Source: SUP05 sp964577715
GTDB taxonomy: Bacteria > Pseudomonadota > Gammaproteobacteria > PS1 > Pseudothioglobaceae
DNA: 64,000 nucleotides
Direction of reading: 5' to 3'
Assembly (NCBI GenBank): GCA_964577715.1
Contig: CAZOAA010000004.1
Coordinates: 1 to 64,000, forward strand
Below are positions 52,533 to 62,868 of this stretch, piece by piece. Below the pieces are notes generated by a model. That model saw only the letters and a list, made by a program, of their open reading frames with translations. It was not told the DNA's origin and did no database searches. The position numbers and the translations under genes were made by a program. The first letter of the stretch is position 1. Every line of letters starts with the position of its first letter.

Positions 52533-54509
52533 TTAAAACTCGATCTGTAGTAGTGGGTTATCGCCTGAAAATAGCGCCCAAGTTAAAATAATTAATAAAC
52601 TGAAAATCATGAAAAATGCATAATGATAAACATAGCCTGTTTGTATTGGACGAACGACTGACCCAATAAAGCCGACGAGTCTAGCGCTACCATTAACAGC
52701 CATTTTATCGATAACGCCCATATCTGATACTTTCCACAATAAGTTGCCAAGTTTTTTAACGCCATTTACAAAAACAATTTCGTTAAAACGGTCAAAACCA
52801 TAAAGTGAGTCAAGCACATAATAGGTGCGGTGACATTTTTTCATTACCGCATCTGCCCATTGTGTTTTATACAACGAGAACAACCAAGCAGTTGCAATGC
52901 CGCCAACCATCATCCAGAATGGTACTGTAAATACTGCATAGCTAATCATACCTAGTGCGCCACCATGATGATTAAATACTTGTGTTATTTCTGACATTGA
53001 CCTATGAACAGCGTCAACTGTAATAGCATTATCTAACCAGCCTGTAAACAACATTGGTTCAATTGTCAGATACCCAATAATCGCCGAAGGAATAGCTAGT
53101 GCCACTAACGGAAATGTGATGGATGGGGCGGATTCGTGCAAGTGCTCTGCCGTATGATGGTCCACACGCGACTCACCATGAAAAACAATAAAGAACATTC
53201 TAAGTGAATAAAACGCTGTAATAAATACACCGGCAACAACCGCATAATAAACCCAATCAGCGTACGGTAATTGAGAAAAATGTACAGCCTCAATAATCAT
53301 ATCTTTTGAATAAAAACCAGCAAAACCTGGGAATCCAATCAAAGCCAGTGTCCCAATTAAACCGGTCCAATAAGTAATTGGCATTTGTTTGCGTAAGCCG
53401 CCCATCTTACGGATATCTTGCTCATGATGCATGGCAACAATCACAGAGCCTGCACCTAAAAATAATAATGCTTTAAAGAAAGCATGTGTCATCAAGTGGA
53501 AAATTGCCACTGAATAAGCACTAACACCTAACGCAACTGTCATATAGCCAAGTTGTGACAACGTTGAATAAGCCACTACACGCTTAATATCATTTTGCAC
53601 AATGCCTAGCAGCCCCATAAATAATGCTGTGATTGCACCAATAACCATAACGACTGTCAAAGCAACATCGCTAAGCTCAAACATTGGCGACATACGAGAC
53701 ACCATAAAGATACCTGCAGTTACCATGGTAGCAGCATGGATAAGTGCCGAGATTGGCGTAGGGCCTTCCATTGAACCAGGCAACCATACGTGAAGTGGTA
53801 CTTGCGCTGATTTGCCCATTGCACCAACAAATAAAAGTAAGCAAGTAACAGTAATTAAATCCAAGCCCCATAACTGCATTCCGGCTGTTTTTTCAAGGCT
53901 GGAAAATACTTGCGCATAATCAAGTGAGCCACTAAAGCTCAAAACCAAACCTATGCCTAATAAAAATCCAAAATCGCCAACACGATTAACCAAGAATGCT
54001 TTTAAATTTGCCTCAACCGCTGATTCTTTATGATGCCAAAAACCAATTAATAAGTATGAAACCAAGCCAACCGCTTCCCAACCAAAGAACAGCTGCATGA
54101 AGTTATTCGACATAACCAACATAAACATTGAGAAAGTAAATAAAGATATATAGCTAAAGAACTTAGTATAGCCATCATCATCGTCCATATAGCCAATGGT
54201 GTAAATATGTACCATGAGTGAGACAAACGAAACAACTACCAACATAACTGAAGTTAGATTGTCAACCAAAAATCCAACGCTGACATTAAGACTGCCAATT
54301 TGCATCCAAGTATAGATGTTCTGGTTAAAAATATCGCCTTTATCTAAAACATGATGGTTAAACACATATAGGGCCAATACAGTTGAAACTAACACGCCCA
54401 AAATAGTGATAGTATGTGTTGCTTTTCGACCCAACATGCCGCCAAAAAAACCAGCAATAATAGCGCCTAATAATGGGGAAAGAGCAATTGTTAAATAAAT
54501 ATTTTCCAT
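52533..54509 (-). CDS. nuoL: NADH-quinone oxidoreductase subunit L
   Basis: A 658-residue subunit with the ND5-type core (MQIGSLNVSVGFLVDNLTSVML, FFGWEAVGLVSYLLIGFW, LHVWLPGSMEGPTPISALIHAATMV, KRVVAYSTLSQLGYM) and a C-terminal extension with the long lateral helix that braces the membrane arm. It starts six bases after nuoK. Confidence 0.97.
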   Translation of the reverse strand: MENIYLTIALSPLLGAIIAGFFGGMLGRKATHTITILGVLVSTVLALYVFNHHVLDKGDIFNQNIYTWMQIGSLNVSVGFLVDNLTSVMLVVVSFVSLMVHIYTIGYMDDDDGYTKFFSYISLFTFSMFMLVMSNNFMQLFFGWEAVGLVSYLLIGFWHHKESAVEANLKAFLVNRVGDFGFLLGIGLVLSFSGSLDYAQVFSSLEKTAGMQLWGLDLITVTCLLLFVGAMGKSAQVPLHVWLPGSMEGPTPISALIHAATMVTAGIFMVSRMSPMFELSDVALTVVMVIGAITALFMGLLGIVQNDIKRVVAYSTLSQLGYMTVALGVSAYSVAIFHLMTHAFFKALLFLGAGSVIVAMHHEQDIRKMGGLRKQMPITYWTGLIGTLALIGFPGFAGFYSKDMIIEAVHFSQLPYADWVYYAVVAGVFITAFYSLRMFFIVFHGESRVDHHTAEHLHESAPSITFPLVALAIPSAIIGYLTIEPMLFTGWLDNAITVDAVHRSMSEITQVFNHHGGALGMISYAVFTVPFWMMVGGIATAWLFSLYKTQWADAVMKKCHRTYYVLDSLYGFDRFNEIVFVNGVKKLGNLLWKVSDMGVIDKMAVNGSARLVGFIGSVVRPIQTGYVYHYAFFMIFSLLIILTWALFSGDNPLLQIEF

Positions 54510-54514
54510 AATAA

Positions 54515-54820
54515 TTAACCCTTTAGACTGTTGGTAACATCAACATTAATACTGCCTTTATTTCTAAATAATAAAGTTAGAATTGCTAATCCAATTGCCA
54601 CTTCAGCTGCTGCCACTGTTAGGATAAAAAATACAAAAATTTGCCCAGCCTCATTACCTAAAAAATGAGAAAACGCAATAAAATTAGTATTAACCGCTAC
54701 TAAAATTAACTCAACACACATTAACAAAGTAATAATATTGGTGCGATTGACAAAAATACCTACCAGACCAATACAAAAGATAATAGCACTTAAAATTAGA
54801 TAATCACTCAAACTAATCAT
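54515..54820 (-). CDS. nuoK: NADH-quinone oxidoreductase subunit K
   Basis: A 101-residue, three-helix subunit (ND4L type) with the proton-channel glutamates in LLMCVELILVAVN and AAAEVAIGLAIL. It overlaps nuoJ by one base. Confidence 0.96.
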   Translation of the reverse strand: MISLSDYLILSAIIFCIGLVGIFVNRTNIITLLMCVELILVAVNTNFIAFSHFLGNEAGQIFVFFILTVAAAEVAIGLAILTLLFRNKGSINVDVTNSLKG

Positions 54821-55431
54821 TAGTCATCCTCCTTATTTGGTGTTGCAATTGAAACCAAACGCACTCTATCTTTAGCTTGAACATTAACTTGCTCAGAAAT
54901 TGATTGTTTCTTACGATTGATCTCATTACGATGAACCAAAGTAATGGCTGCAATAATAGCAATTAAAAGCAACACTGCCGCTAGTTCAAACGGATAAACG
55001 TAAGTAGTATAAAGTTGTAAAGCTAATACAGTAATATTACTATAATCAGCCCCATGCCTTGTTGGCGCTGCAACAACATCTAAACCAAACTGTGTGCCGC
55101 CAAGTACCAATGTCATCTCAGCAATAATAACTGCCGCTACAATTAAACCAAGAGGTAAATAACCGGCAAATTTTGCTCGTAAGGTTGATTTGTCAATATT
55201 GAGCATTTTGATCACAAATAGGAACAGTACCATTACTGCACCAACGTAAACCAAAATCAAGGTAATGGCCAAAAATTCTGCCTCAAGCAATATCCAAATA
55301 CTGGCTGCAGAGAAAAATGATAGTATCAAAAATAATACTGCTTTAGCTGCATTACGCGAAAAAATCATCGCAAGTGAACTGACCACAAACCAAAATGAAA
55401 AAACATAAAATAATATTTGCTCGAATTCCAT
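54820..55431 (-). CDS. nuoJ: NADH-quinone oxidoreductase subunit J
   Basis: A 203-residue ND6-type membrane subunit: AVLFLILSFFSAASIWILL, LEAEFLAITLILVYVGAVMVLFLFV and PFELAAVLLLIAIIAAITL. The last 35 or so residues form a hydrophilic tail. Confidence 0.95.
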   Translation of the reverse strand: MEFEQILFYVFSFWFVVSSLAMIFSRNAAKAVLFLILSFFSAASIWILLEAEFLAITLILVYVGAVMVLFLFVIKMLNIDKSTLRAKFAGYLPLGLIVAAVIIAEMTLVLGGTQFGLDVVAAPTRHGADYSNITVLALQLYTTYVYPFELAAVLLLIAIIAAITLVHRNEINRKKQSISEQVNVQAKDRVRLVSIATPNKEDD

Positions 55432-55436
55432 AATTA

Positions 55437-55928
55437 TTACCTATACTTTGAATCTTCCAGCTTGGTTTTATTGATCATCTCTTCATTTTTTTTGCCGACT
55501 TCTAAAAGGCGTTCTTTGGTAATAACACTGCCCTCTCTAGAATCAAATACATAATCAAAAATCTGCGTTTCAACAATTGCATCAACTGGGCAAGCCTCTT
55601 CACAAAATCCACAAAAAATACACTTAAATAAATCAATGTCATATTGTGTAGTACGTCGTGTTCCGTCCTCTCTCATTTCTGACTCAATGGTAATTGCATT
55701 AGCTGGGCAAACTGCCTCACACAATTTACAAGCAATACAACGCTCTTCACCGTTAGGGTATCGACGTAGTGCATGCAAACCTCTAAACCTTGGTGAAATC
55801 GGCGTTCTTTCTTCTGGGAACTGAACGGTAATTTTTTTATTAACCATTTCTTTAGCGGTTATTTTCATACCGCCACGCAATTCACCCAAACTAAAGTCTT
55901 TTGCTAATTTTTTGATATTTTTAATCAT
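55437..55928 (-). CDS. nuoI: NADH-quinone oxidoreductase subunit I
   Basis: A 163-residue peripheral subunit with two [4Fe-4S] clusters: CIACKLCEAVCP (about 64-75) and CIFCGFCEEACP (about 103-114). It relays electrons towards quinone. Confidence 0.97.
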   Translation of the reverse strand: MIKNIKKLAKDFSLGELRGGMKITAKEMVNKKITVQFPEERTPISPRFRGLHALRRYPNGEERCIACKLCEAVCPANAITIESEMREDGTRRTTQYDIDLFKCIFCGFCEEACPVDAIVETQIFDYVFDSREGSVITKERLLEVGKKNEEMINKTKLEDSKYR

Positions 55929-55941
55929 AAATTAAACACCT

Positions 55942-57015
55942 TTAGAACCATGGTCCTATGTGAAGTTGTGTCATTAAAGCAACAACAAAAATCCAAACAA
56001 TTGTAAATGGTAAAAATACTTTCCAAGATAGACGCATGATCTGATCATATCTAAAACGTGGAAAAGTTGCACGCACCCATAAGTACAAAAACATAAAGAA
56101 AGTTGCTTTTGCTAATAGCCAAATAATGCCTGGTACCCATGCAAAGAAGCCTTCCAAAAACGTTCCTTCAAATGGCGAATGCCAACCACCAAAAAACATA
56201 ATAACAGCCAGCACCGCCATTAAAATCATATTGGCATATTCTGCTAGGAAAAATACGGCAAATGTCATACCTGAATACTCGACATGTGTACCGCCTACAA
56301 TCTCTGATTCTCCTTCTACTACATCAAATGGTGCACGGTTAGTTTCTACTAAGGCAGAAATAAAAAATACAATCATCATTGGAAATAACGGAATCCAATA
56401 CCAATGCATGATACTTCCTTTTTGAGCCATGACAATATCGTTTAAATTAACACTACCAGCAATCATCACAACTGTTACTAGCGCGAAACCAATCACAATC
56501 TCATAAGACACTAAAAGCGAAGCACTACGAAGTGCGCCTAAAAGTGGGTACTTAGAATTAGAAGCCCAGCCTGCCAAGATAATGCCATAAACACCAATAG
56601 AGCCAATTGCCAAAACGTAGAGCAAACTAACGTCTAAATTAGTTACATAAATCCCTTCATCAAAAGGAACAACGGCCCAAACTGCAATTGCAGGAGCAAT
56701 AGCTAATACTGGTGCTAAAAGGAATAAGTAAATATTAGCCTTGGTCGGAAAAATTATTTCCTTAGTCATTAATTTCAATGCATCTGCAATTGGCTGTAAC
56801 CAACCCTTAGGACCAACACGGTTAGGACCGATACGCAACTGCATATAACCAATCACTTTTCGCTCAGCATAGGTGAAATAAGCCACCACTAACATGAGTG
56901 GCATTACTAAAGCAATTGCCTTAATTAAAATAATTAAAATAGCTGCAATAGAGCCATCAAACCATGGAATCAACTCATGTATCAGTTCAACAAATGATTG
57001 CCACAACGCCATCAT
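55942..57015 (-). CDS. nuoH: NADH-quinone oxidoreductase subunit H
   Basis: A 357-residue membrane subunit (ND1 type) forming the quinone chamber. Conserved segments are YAERKVIGYMQLRIGPNRVGP, ALRSASLLVSYEIVIG, ETNRAPFDVVEGESEIVGG and RATFPRFRYDQIMRLSWK. It overlaps nuoG by four bases. Confidence 0.97.
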   Translation of the reverse strand: MMALWQSFVELIHELIPWFDGSIAAILIILIKAIALVMPLMLVVAYFTYAERKVIGYMQLRIGPNRVGPKGWLQPIADALKLMTKEIIFPTKANIYLFLLAPVLAIAPAIAVWAVVPFDEGIYVTNLDVSLLYVLAIGSIGVYGIILAGWASNSKYPLLGALRSASLLVSYEIVIGFALVTVVMIAGSVNLNDIVMAQKGSIMHWYWIPLFPMMIVFFISALVETNRAPFDVVEGESEIVGGTHVEYSGMTFAVFFLAEYANMILMAVLAVIMFFGGWHSPFEGTFLEGFFAWVPGIIWLLAKATFFMFLYLWVRATFPRFRYDQIMRLSWKVFLPFTIVWIFVVALMTQLHIGPWF

Positions 57016-59264
57016 GAACCTCCTCCTGTTGCATGATTTGCATTAACAAATACACAATTATTTGCAACTGATTCACTAACAACAACTGGTACGCCTAGGT
57101 ATTCACCATCTTGAGTTACTTCCAATTTTTTGGCAGTTGCTTTATTCATTGATGCTGTATTTATTTTTCCGATCTTTGTTGCTTGTAATGAAGCAGAATG
57201 CCTTGATAAAGCATCTATTGAGTAAGGAGACTTTTGCCAAATAACGTTAATACCACGCTTGACTTTAATATCAATATTTTCATCATGCACATGCTGCTTA
57301 TGACTTTGGTGCACAACCTCACTAGCGGCTTGTGAAGAATCTGCATAATGAAAACCTGGAAGCTCTAACAAATCTGCCAACACTTTTAATATCTTCCAAG
57401 CTGGCTTTGCCTCACCTGGCGCACTGACTGCTGCTGGGAATGTTTGCACTTCGCCATCAATATTAACATGAGACCCTGATGTTTCATAAAAACCTGCCAT
57501 TGGCAATAAGACATCTGAATACTGTGATACCGACTCATCTTTAAAGCTATTTAAAGAAATAACAAATGTATCGTTACTACTCAACGCTTCAATAGCTTGT
57601 ATAGAATTATGAAAATCATATTGTGGATAAACATCTAACAAAATATATGCTTTTAAATCGTCCGCCAACATGGCGTTTGCATCCAAGCCATTTTTACCTG
57701 GAACAAAGCCAGTTAAATTAGCTGCATTTGAATTCGCAGTTGCACTCACATTAAGTGTTGTTGAATTTGTTTGCTGTGCAATTTCATGAATTAAATTTGA
57801 AATACTTAATGCTTGCGGATTGTTAATAACGTGCTCACCTAAAATAATCACAGAATTATCTGAATCTGATAATTGATTAGCTAATTGCTGTGCTGAATCA
57901 GAAACTTCAACACTCTCTAAATACTCTGGAATCTCAGCATGTGCATCTTGTAAAATTGATTTTAATACACCTGCCAAAGTTGCCGCCATTTGACTTGGTG
58001 GAATAATATTTTCACTATTAAGTTTGTAATTAAAATCAAACGCCGTTGCATTCATTACATCAATACTAGCGCCAGAAAGGTTAGCTTTGCGCAGACGATG
58101 ATTAATCATTGGTTGTTCTAATCGTAGGTTAGATCCAATAACAAGTGCATGATCAACACCTTCTAAACCAGCTAACTTAATATTAGATTCAAGAGCAATT
58201 GTATTGTTCGAATCTTTAATATTAAGACGATAGTCAATATTCTCAGAGCCAACTTCTCTTAGAATCTTTTGTAATAAGTGAAACTCTTCTAGCGTTGCTG
58301 TATTTGAAGCCAATGCACCTAATTTATCTGCTTGACGAGCGTTAAACACATTATTAGCCAAACCTCGAATAGCAAAATCAAGCGCAACATTCCATTCAAC
58401 CTCTTGCCACTTGCCTTCTACTTTAATTTGTGGTGCGAGCAATCTATCCTCATGAGATAAACCCTCATAAGAAAAACGATCTCTGTCTGAAATCCAAGTT
58501 TCATTAAAGCTATCATTATCTTTGGCAACAACGCGCTTAACCTTGCCTTTATAAGTTTGCACATAGATATTTGAACCTACCAAATCATGTCTTGCAATGT
58601 TTGAAACCGCATTCATTTGCCAAGATCTTAATTCATAACGGAAAGGCTTTGAAGTTAGTGCGCCCACTGGACAAACATCAATCATATTGCCTGAAAGCTC
58701 TGACTGGATACCTTCTTCTAAAAACGGCTCAATCTTTAAATCTTCACCACGACCAGTACCCCCCATTTCCATAATACCAGCTACTTCGGCGCCAAAGCGC
58801 ACACAACGCGTACAATGAATACAGCGTGTCATATCTGTTTGAATCAGTGCGCCAATATCACTATCAGCGACAATACGCTTACCTTCGCTAAAGCGCGAAA
58901 CATCTGAGCCATAGTCCATGGCCACGTCTTGCAGCTCACACTCACCACCTTGATCACAAATTGGGCAATCTAGCGGATGGTTAATGAGCAAAAATTCCAT
59001 CACTGCTTTTTGAGAAGCCTTAGCTTTTTCATTTTGAGTGTGAATTTTCATACCGTCGGCAATTGGCGTAGAACAAGCTGGTTGAGGCTTAGGAGCACCT
59101 TCAACATCAACCAAACACATACGACAGCTAGCGGCTATTGATAATTTTTTGTGATAGCAAAATCTTGGCACACTGATACCTTCTCTATCAGTAACAGCGA
59201 TTAGCATTTCACCTGCTTTGGCGTTAACTACATTACCGTCAATTTCAATTTCAATATCAGCCAT
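57012..59264 (-). CDS. nuoG: NADH-quinone oxidoreductase subunit G
   Basis: A 750-residue iron-sulfur subunit. The N-terminal [2Fe-2S] domain has CYHKKLSIAASCRMCLVDVEG, followed by the HxxxC cluster segment (INHPLDCPICDQGGECELQ) and CIHCTRCVRFG. The remainder resembles molybdopterin oxidoreductases without the cofactor. At 750 residues it is shorter than the 908-residue E. coli protein. Confidence 0.95.
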   Translation of the reverse strand: MADIEIEIDGNVVNAKAGEMLIAVTDREGISVPRFCYHKKLSIAASCRMCLVDVEGAPKPQPACSTPIADGMKIHTQNEKAKASQKAVMEFLLINHPLDCPICDQGGECELQDVAMDYGSDVSRFSEGKRIVADSDIGALIQTDMTRCIHCTRCVRFGAEVAGIMEMGGTGRGEDLKIEPFLEEGIQSELSGNMIDVCPVGALTSKPFRYELRSWQMNAVSNIARHDLVGSNIYVQTYKGKVKRVVAKDNDSFNETWISDRDRFSYEGLSHEDRLLAPQIKVEGKWQEVEWNVALDFAIRGLANNVFNARQADKLGALASNTATLEEFHLLQKILREVGSENIDYRLNIKDSNNTIALESNIKLAGLEGVDHALVIGSNLRLEQPMINHRLRKANLSGASIDVMNATAFDFNYKLNSENIIPPSQMAATLAGVLKSILQDAHAEIPEYLESVEVSDSAQQLANQLSDSDNSVIILGEHVINNPQALSISNLIHEIAQQTNSTTLNVSATANSNAANLTGFVPGKNGLDANAMLADDLKAYILLDVYPQYDFHNSIQAIEALSSNDTFVISLNSFKDESVSQYSDVLLPMAGFYETSGSHVNIDGEVQTFPAAVSAPGEAKPAWKILKVLADLLELPGFHYADSSQAASEVVHQSHKQHVHDENIDIKVKRGINVIWQKSPYSIDALSRHSASLQATKIGKINTASMNKATAKKLEVTQDGEYLGVPVVVSESVANNCVFVNANHATGGGS

Positions 59265-60532
59265 TATCCTTTCACCATACTCTTGCCATGCTCGATGTAA
59301 TATTCGAACTCTTCGCGGAAATTTCTCAAGAAACTTTCAACTGGCATCGCTGCAGCATCGCCAAGTGCACAAATTGTATTGCCAATAATCTTATCTTGAA
59401 CCCCTAAAAGCAAATCAATGTCATCGGCTTTTCCATTGCCATCCATAATACGTTTTAACACACGATACAGCCAACCTGTGCCTTCACGACATGGTGTACA
59501 TTGACCGCATGACTCATCGTAATAAAAGTGTGCTAATCGCGTCAATGCTTCAACCATACACGTTGAATCATCCATTACAATAACTGATCCTGCGCCTAAC
59601 ATAGAGCCTGCCTTATCAATACCGTCGTAATCCATGGTCATACCCATGGCAACTTCTGCCGTTAATACCGGTGTTGAAGATCCACCTGGAATCACTGCCT
59701 TTAATTTACCGCCATCACGAACACCGCCTGCCATTTCAAGCAAATCTTTAAAAGGCGTGCCCATTGGCACTTCAAAATTAGATGGTTTATTAACATGACC
59801 AGAAACTGAAAACAACTTACAACCGCCAGAATTTTCAACACCAATATCGGCAAACCATTGTCCGCCTTGGGCTAATATTTCAGGTACTGATGCAAAGCTT
59901 TCGGTATTGTTAATCGTGGTCGGTTTGCCAAACAAGCCAATATTAGCTGGGAATGGCGGCTTAAATCTTGGCTGACCCTTTTTGCCTTCAATTGATTCTA
60001 AAAGTGCAGTTTCTTCGCCGCAAATATAAGCGCCTGCACCTAAGTGTGCATACAAGTCAAAACTAATTTCACTGCCATCTAAGTTTTTACCTAGTAAACC
60101 CGCAGCGTAAGCTTCTTTTAGCGCACCTTCAAAACGATAGAATGGCTCCATAAACTCACCACGGATATAGTTATAGCCAACCGTTGCATTCATCACAAAA
60201 CTACCAATCGCCATGCCTTCAATCACTGCGTGGGGGTTGAATCTTAAAATATCTCTGTCTTTACAAGTGCCTGGCTCGCCTTCGTCTGAATTACAAACTA
60301 CATATTTTTGCACATTAGCATTACGTGGCATAAAGCTCCACTTAAGTCCAGTTGGAAAACCTGCACCGCCGCGACCACGCAAACCAGAAGTTTTTAATTC
60401 ATCAATAATTTGTTCAGGAGTAAACTCTCCTTTAAGGATTTTTCGCCAAACTGAATAACCACCATTTGCCTCATAGGTTTTGAGAGACCATGATTTCTTT
60501 TGATCTAAGGTTTTAAAACAAACTTCATTCAT
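59264..60532 (-). CDS. nuoF: NADH-quinone oxidoreductase subunit F
   Basis: A 422-residue subunit that binds NADH and FMN. Signatures are GLRGRGGAGFPTGLKW, CNSDEGEPGTCKDR, GAGAYICGEETALLESIEG and the [4Fe-4S] site ESCGQCTPCREGTGW. It shares one base with nuoG and overlaps nuoE by four. Confidence 0.97.
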   Translation of the reverse strand: MNEVCFKTLDQKKSWSLKTYEANGGYSVWRKILKGEFTPEQIIDELKTSGLRGRGGAGFPTGLKWSFMPRNANVQKYVVCNSDEGEPGTCKDRDILRFNPHAVIEGMAIGSFVMNATVGYNYIRGEFMEPFYRFEGALKEAYAAGLLGKNLDGSEISFDLYAHLGAGAYICGEETALLESIEGKKGQPRFKPPFPANIGLFGKPTTINNTESFASVPEILAQGGQWFADIGVENSGGCKLFSVSGHVNKPSNFEVPMGTPFKDLLEMAGGVRDGGKLKAVIPGGSSTPVLTAEVAMGMTMDYDGIDKAGSMLGAGSVIVMDDSTCMVEALTRLAHFYYDESCGQCTPCREGTGWLYRVLKRIMDGNGKADDIDLLLGVQDKIIGNTICALGDAAAMPVESFLRNFREEFEYYIEHGKSMVKG

Positions 60533-61002
60533 TTTAGACCATCCACAATTTCATCAATCTTATCGGCTGTTAAGTTTTCATAGTATTGATCACCAATTTG
60601 AAACATTGGCGCACCTACACAAGCGCCTAAGCACTCAACTTTTTTAACGTTAATCAGCCCATCTTTAGTGACTTCACCAGTTTTTACACCTAATTTTTTC
60701 TCTAGGTGTGAAACCAAATCGTCGGCGCCATTCAGCATGCAAGAAATATTATGGCAGATTCGAATGGTGTGCTTACCAACCGGCTTGTGATTATAATTTT
60801 CATAAAAGGTTGCCACTTCTTGTGCAGCAATGCCTGGCATATCTAAATAATCAGCAACAGCTTGAATAGCCTCAGGCGTTAGGCTATTTTCATTTTCTGT
60901 TTGAACAATTTTTAGCGCCTCCATCACAGCAGAACTCTGTCGTCCTTCTGGATATTTTGCTATCCAAGCGTCAATTTGTTTTTTTGCTTTACTTGAAATC
61001 AT
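60529..61002 (-). CDS. nuoE: NADH-quinone oxidoreductase subunit E
   Basis: A 157-residue thioredoxin-fold [2Fe-2S] subunit with the ligand pairs in CHNISCMLNGAD and KVECLGACVGAPMF. It partners NuoF in the NADH-oxidising module. Confidence 0.96.
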   Translation of the reverse strand: MISSKAKKQIDAWIAKYPEGRQSSAVMEALKIVQTENENSLTPEAIQAVADYLDMPGIAAQEVATFYENYNHKPVGKHTIRICHNISCMLNGADDLVSHLEKKLGVKTGEVTKDGLINVKKVECLGACVGAPMFQIGDQYYENLTADKIDEIVDGLK

Positions 61003-62252
61003 CTGTCTATCTCACCAAATACAATATCCTGCGTACCAATAATGGTAACTACGTCAGATAGCATATGGCCTCTTGCCATCTCATCCATCGAAGCTAAATG
61101 TGCAAAACCCGGTGCTCTCATCTTGACTCGATAAGGTTTGTTTGCACCATCAGATACTAAATACACACCAAACTCGCCTTTCGGGTGCTCAACTGCAGAA
61201 TAAACCTCACCTTCTGGCAAAGAATAACCCTCAGTAAATAGTTTAAAGTGATGAATTAACGACTCCATATCATCTTTCATATCAACACGTTTTGGCGGTG
61301 ATACTTTATGATCATCACTCATGACTGGGCCAGGATTTTGACGCAACCAATCAACACATTGTTTAATAATTCGATTTGATTGGCGCATTTCTTCCATGCG
61401 CACTAAATAACGATCGTAACTATCACCAGTAACGCCAACCGGAATATCAAACTCTAACTGGTCATATACCGAATACGGCTGATTTTTTCTAAGATCCCAA
61501 GCCACGCCAGAACCACGAAGCATTGGGCCAGTAAAACCCATTTGTTTGGCGCGATTAGCAGAAACAATGCCGATATTAACCAAACGTTGTTTCCAAATAC
61601 GGTTGTCAGTTAACAAGTCATCATATTGCTTAATACTCTTAGGGAATTCTTTTGCAAAATCATCGATAAAGTCCAATAATGAACCTTGTCGATTTTCATT
61701 CATGACTTTTAATTCTTTTTCAGTTCGAAAATCTGACTCTAAATACTGAGGCATACTATCAGGAAGGTCACGATAAACGCCACCCGGACGATAATAAGTT
61801 GCATGCATACGAGAGCCTGATACTGCCTCGTAACAATCAATTAATTTCTCACGTTCACGGAAGGCATAAAGAAAAATACTCATCGCACCCACATCAAGGC
61901 CATGTGTACCTAGCCACATCAAGTGATTTAACAGGCGAGTAATCTCATCAAACATAACTCGAATATATTTAGCACGCTCTGGTACTTCGAGCTCAAGCAT
62001 GGTTTCAATCGCCATAACATAAGCATGCTCATTACACATCATTGAAACGTAGTCTAAGCGATCCATATAACCAATAGATTGATTGTACGGCTTAGACTCT
62101 GCTAATTTTTCAGTACCTCGATGAAGCAGTCCAATATGTGGATCTGCGCGTTCAATGACTTCACCATCAATTTCTAAAATCAGGCGCAATACACCGTGCG
62201 CTGCAGGATGTTGCGGGCCAAAATTAAGGGTGTAGTTACGAATCTCAGCCAT
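60999..62252 (-). CDS. nuoD: NADH-quinone oxidoreductase subunit D
   Basis: A 417-residue 49-kDa-type subunit that forms the quinone site with NuoB. It starts with NYTLNFGPQHPAAHGVLR and has HRGTEKLAE, RIMFDEITRLLNH-like RVMFDEITRLLNH, and the closing GTQDIVFGEIDR. It is separate from nuoC, as in most bacteria other than E. coli. Confidence 0.97.
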   Translation of the reverse strand: MAEIRNYTLNFGPQHPAAHGVLRLILEIDGEVIERADPHIGLLHRGTEKLAESKPYNQSIGYMDRLDYVSMMCNEHAYVMAIETMLELEVPERAKYIRVMFDEITRLLNHLMWLGTHGLDVGAMSIFLYAFREREKLIDCYEAVSGSRMHATYYRPGGVYRDLPDSMPQYLESDFRTEKELKVMNENRQGSLLDFIDDFAKEFPKSIKQYDDLLTDNRIWKQRLVNIGIVSANRAKQMGFTGPMLRGSGVAWDLRKNQPYSVYDQLEFDIPVGVTGDSYDRYLVRMEEMRQSNRIIKQCVDWLRQNPGPVMSDDHKVSPPKRVDMKDDMESLIHHFKLFTEGYSLPEGEVYSAVEHPKGEFGVYLVSDGANKPYRVKMRAPGFAHLASMDEMARGHMLSDVVTIIGTQDIVFGEIDR

Positions 62253-62253
62253 C

Positions 62254-62868
62254 TTATTTTCTAATTACTCTCGGCACGTTTACGTTAGGCTCAATGCTTA
62301 CAGGTTCATAAACCACACGACCTAATTCTTCGTCATAACGCATCTCCACTTCGCCAATCATTGGAAAGTCTTTACGCAGTGGATGCCCTACAAAACCATA
62401 GTCTGTCAAAATACGGCGTAAATCAGTATGGTTCTCAAACAAAATGCCCATCAAGTCAAACGCCTCACGCTCATACCAGTCGGCCGATGCCCAAATACCA
62501 GTCACAGATTTAATAATTGGCTCTACCCCATCAACATAAGCCTTAACACGAATCCTTTGATTTTTACTAACCGATAATAGGTGATAAACTACAGCAAAAC
62601 GTTTGTCACTTTCATTTTCACTACCTTGGGTCTCTCTTCCTCTACCAAAACCAGAAGAGCTAGCATCAGCGTTCCAATCTGATTGGCCATAAGTTAGATA
62701 ATCAACACCACATAAGTCAATCAAAGTATCAAAAGAGAAAAAATCTCTAAGCTTTAAACAGACTTTAATAATGTCATTAGAATCAACTGTTAAAGTCAAC
62801 TCTCCAAATGCTTCGACTAAGGCATCATCGCCAAATTCTTCAATTAATAATTCTTTCAATTCTTCCAT
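62254..62868 (-). CDS. nuoC: NADH-quinone oxidoreductase subunit C
   Basis: A 204-residue 30-kDa-type subunit: LIDLCGVDYLTYGQ, AVVYHLLSVSKNQRIRVKAYV and the signature WYEREAFDLMGILFENHTDLRRILTDYGFVGHPLRKDFP. It has a Ser/Gly-rich insertion near residues 68-90 (NADASSSGFGRGRETQGSENES). Confidence 0.96.
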   Translation of the reverse strand: MEELKELLIEEFGDDALVEAFGELTLTVDSNDIIKVCLKLRDFFSFDTLIDLCGVDYLTYGQSDWNADASSSGFGRGRETQGSENESDKRFAVVYHLLSVSKNQRIRVKAYVDGVEPIIKSVTGIWASADWYEREAFDLMGILFENHTDLRRILTDYGFVGHPLRKDFPMIGEVEMRYDEELGRVVYEPVSIEPNVNVPRVIRK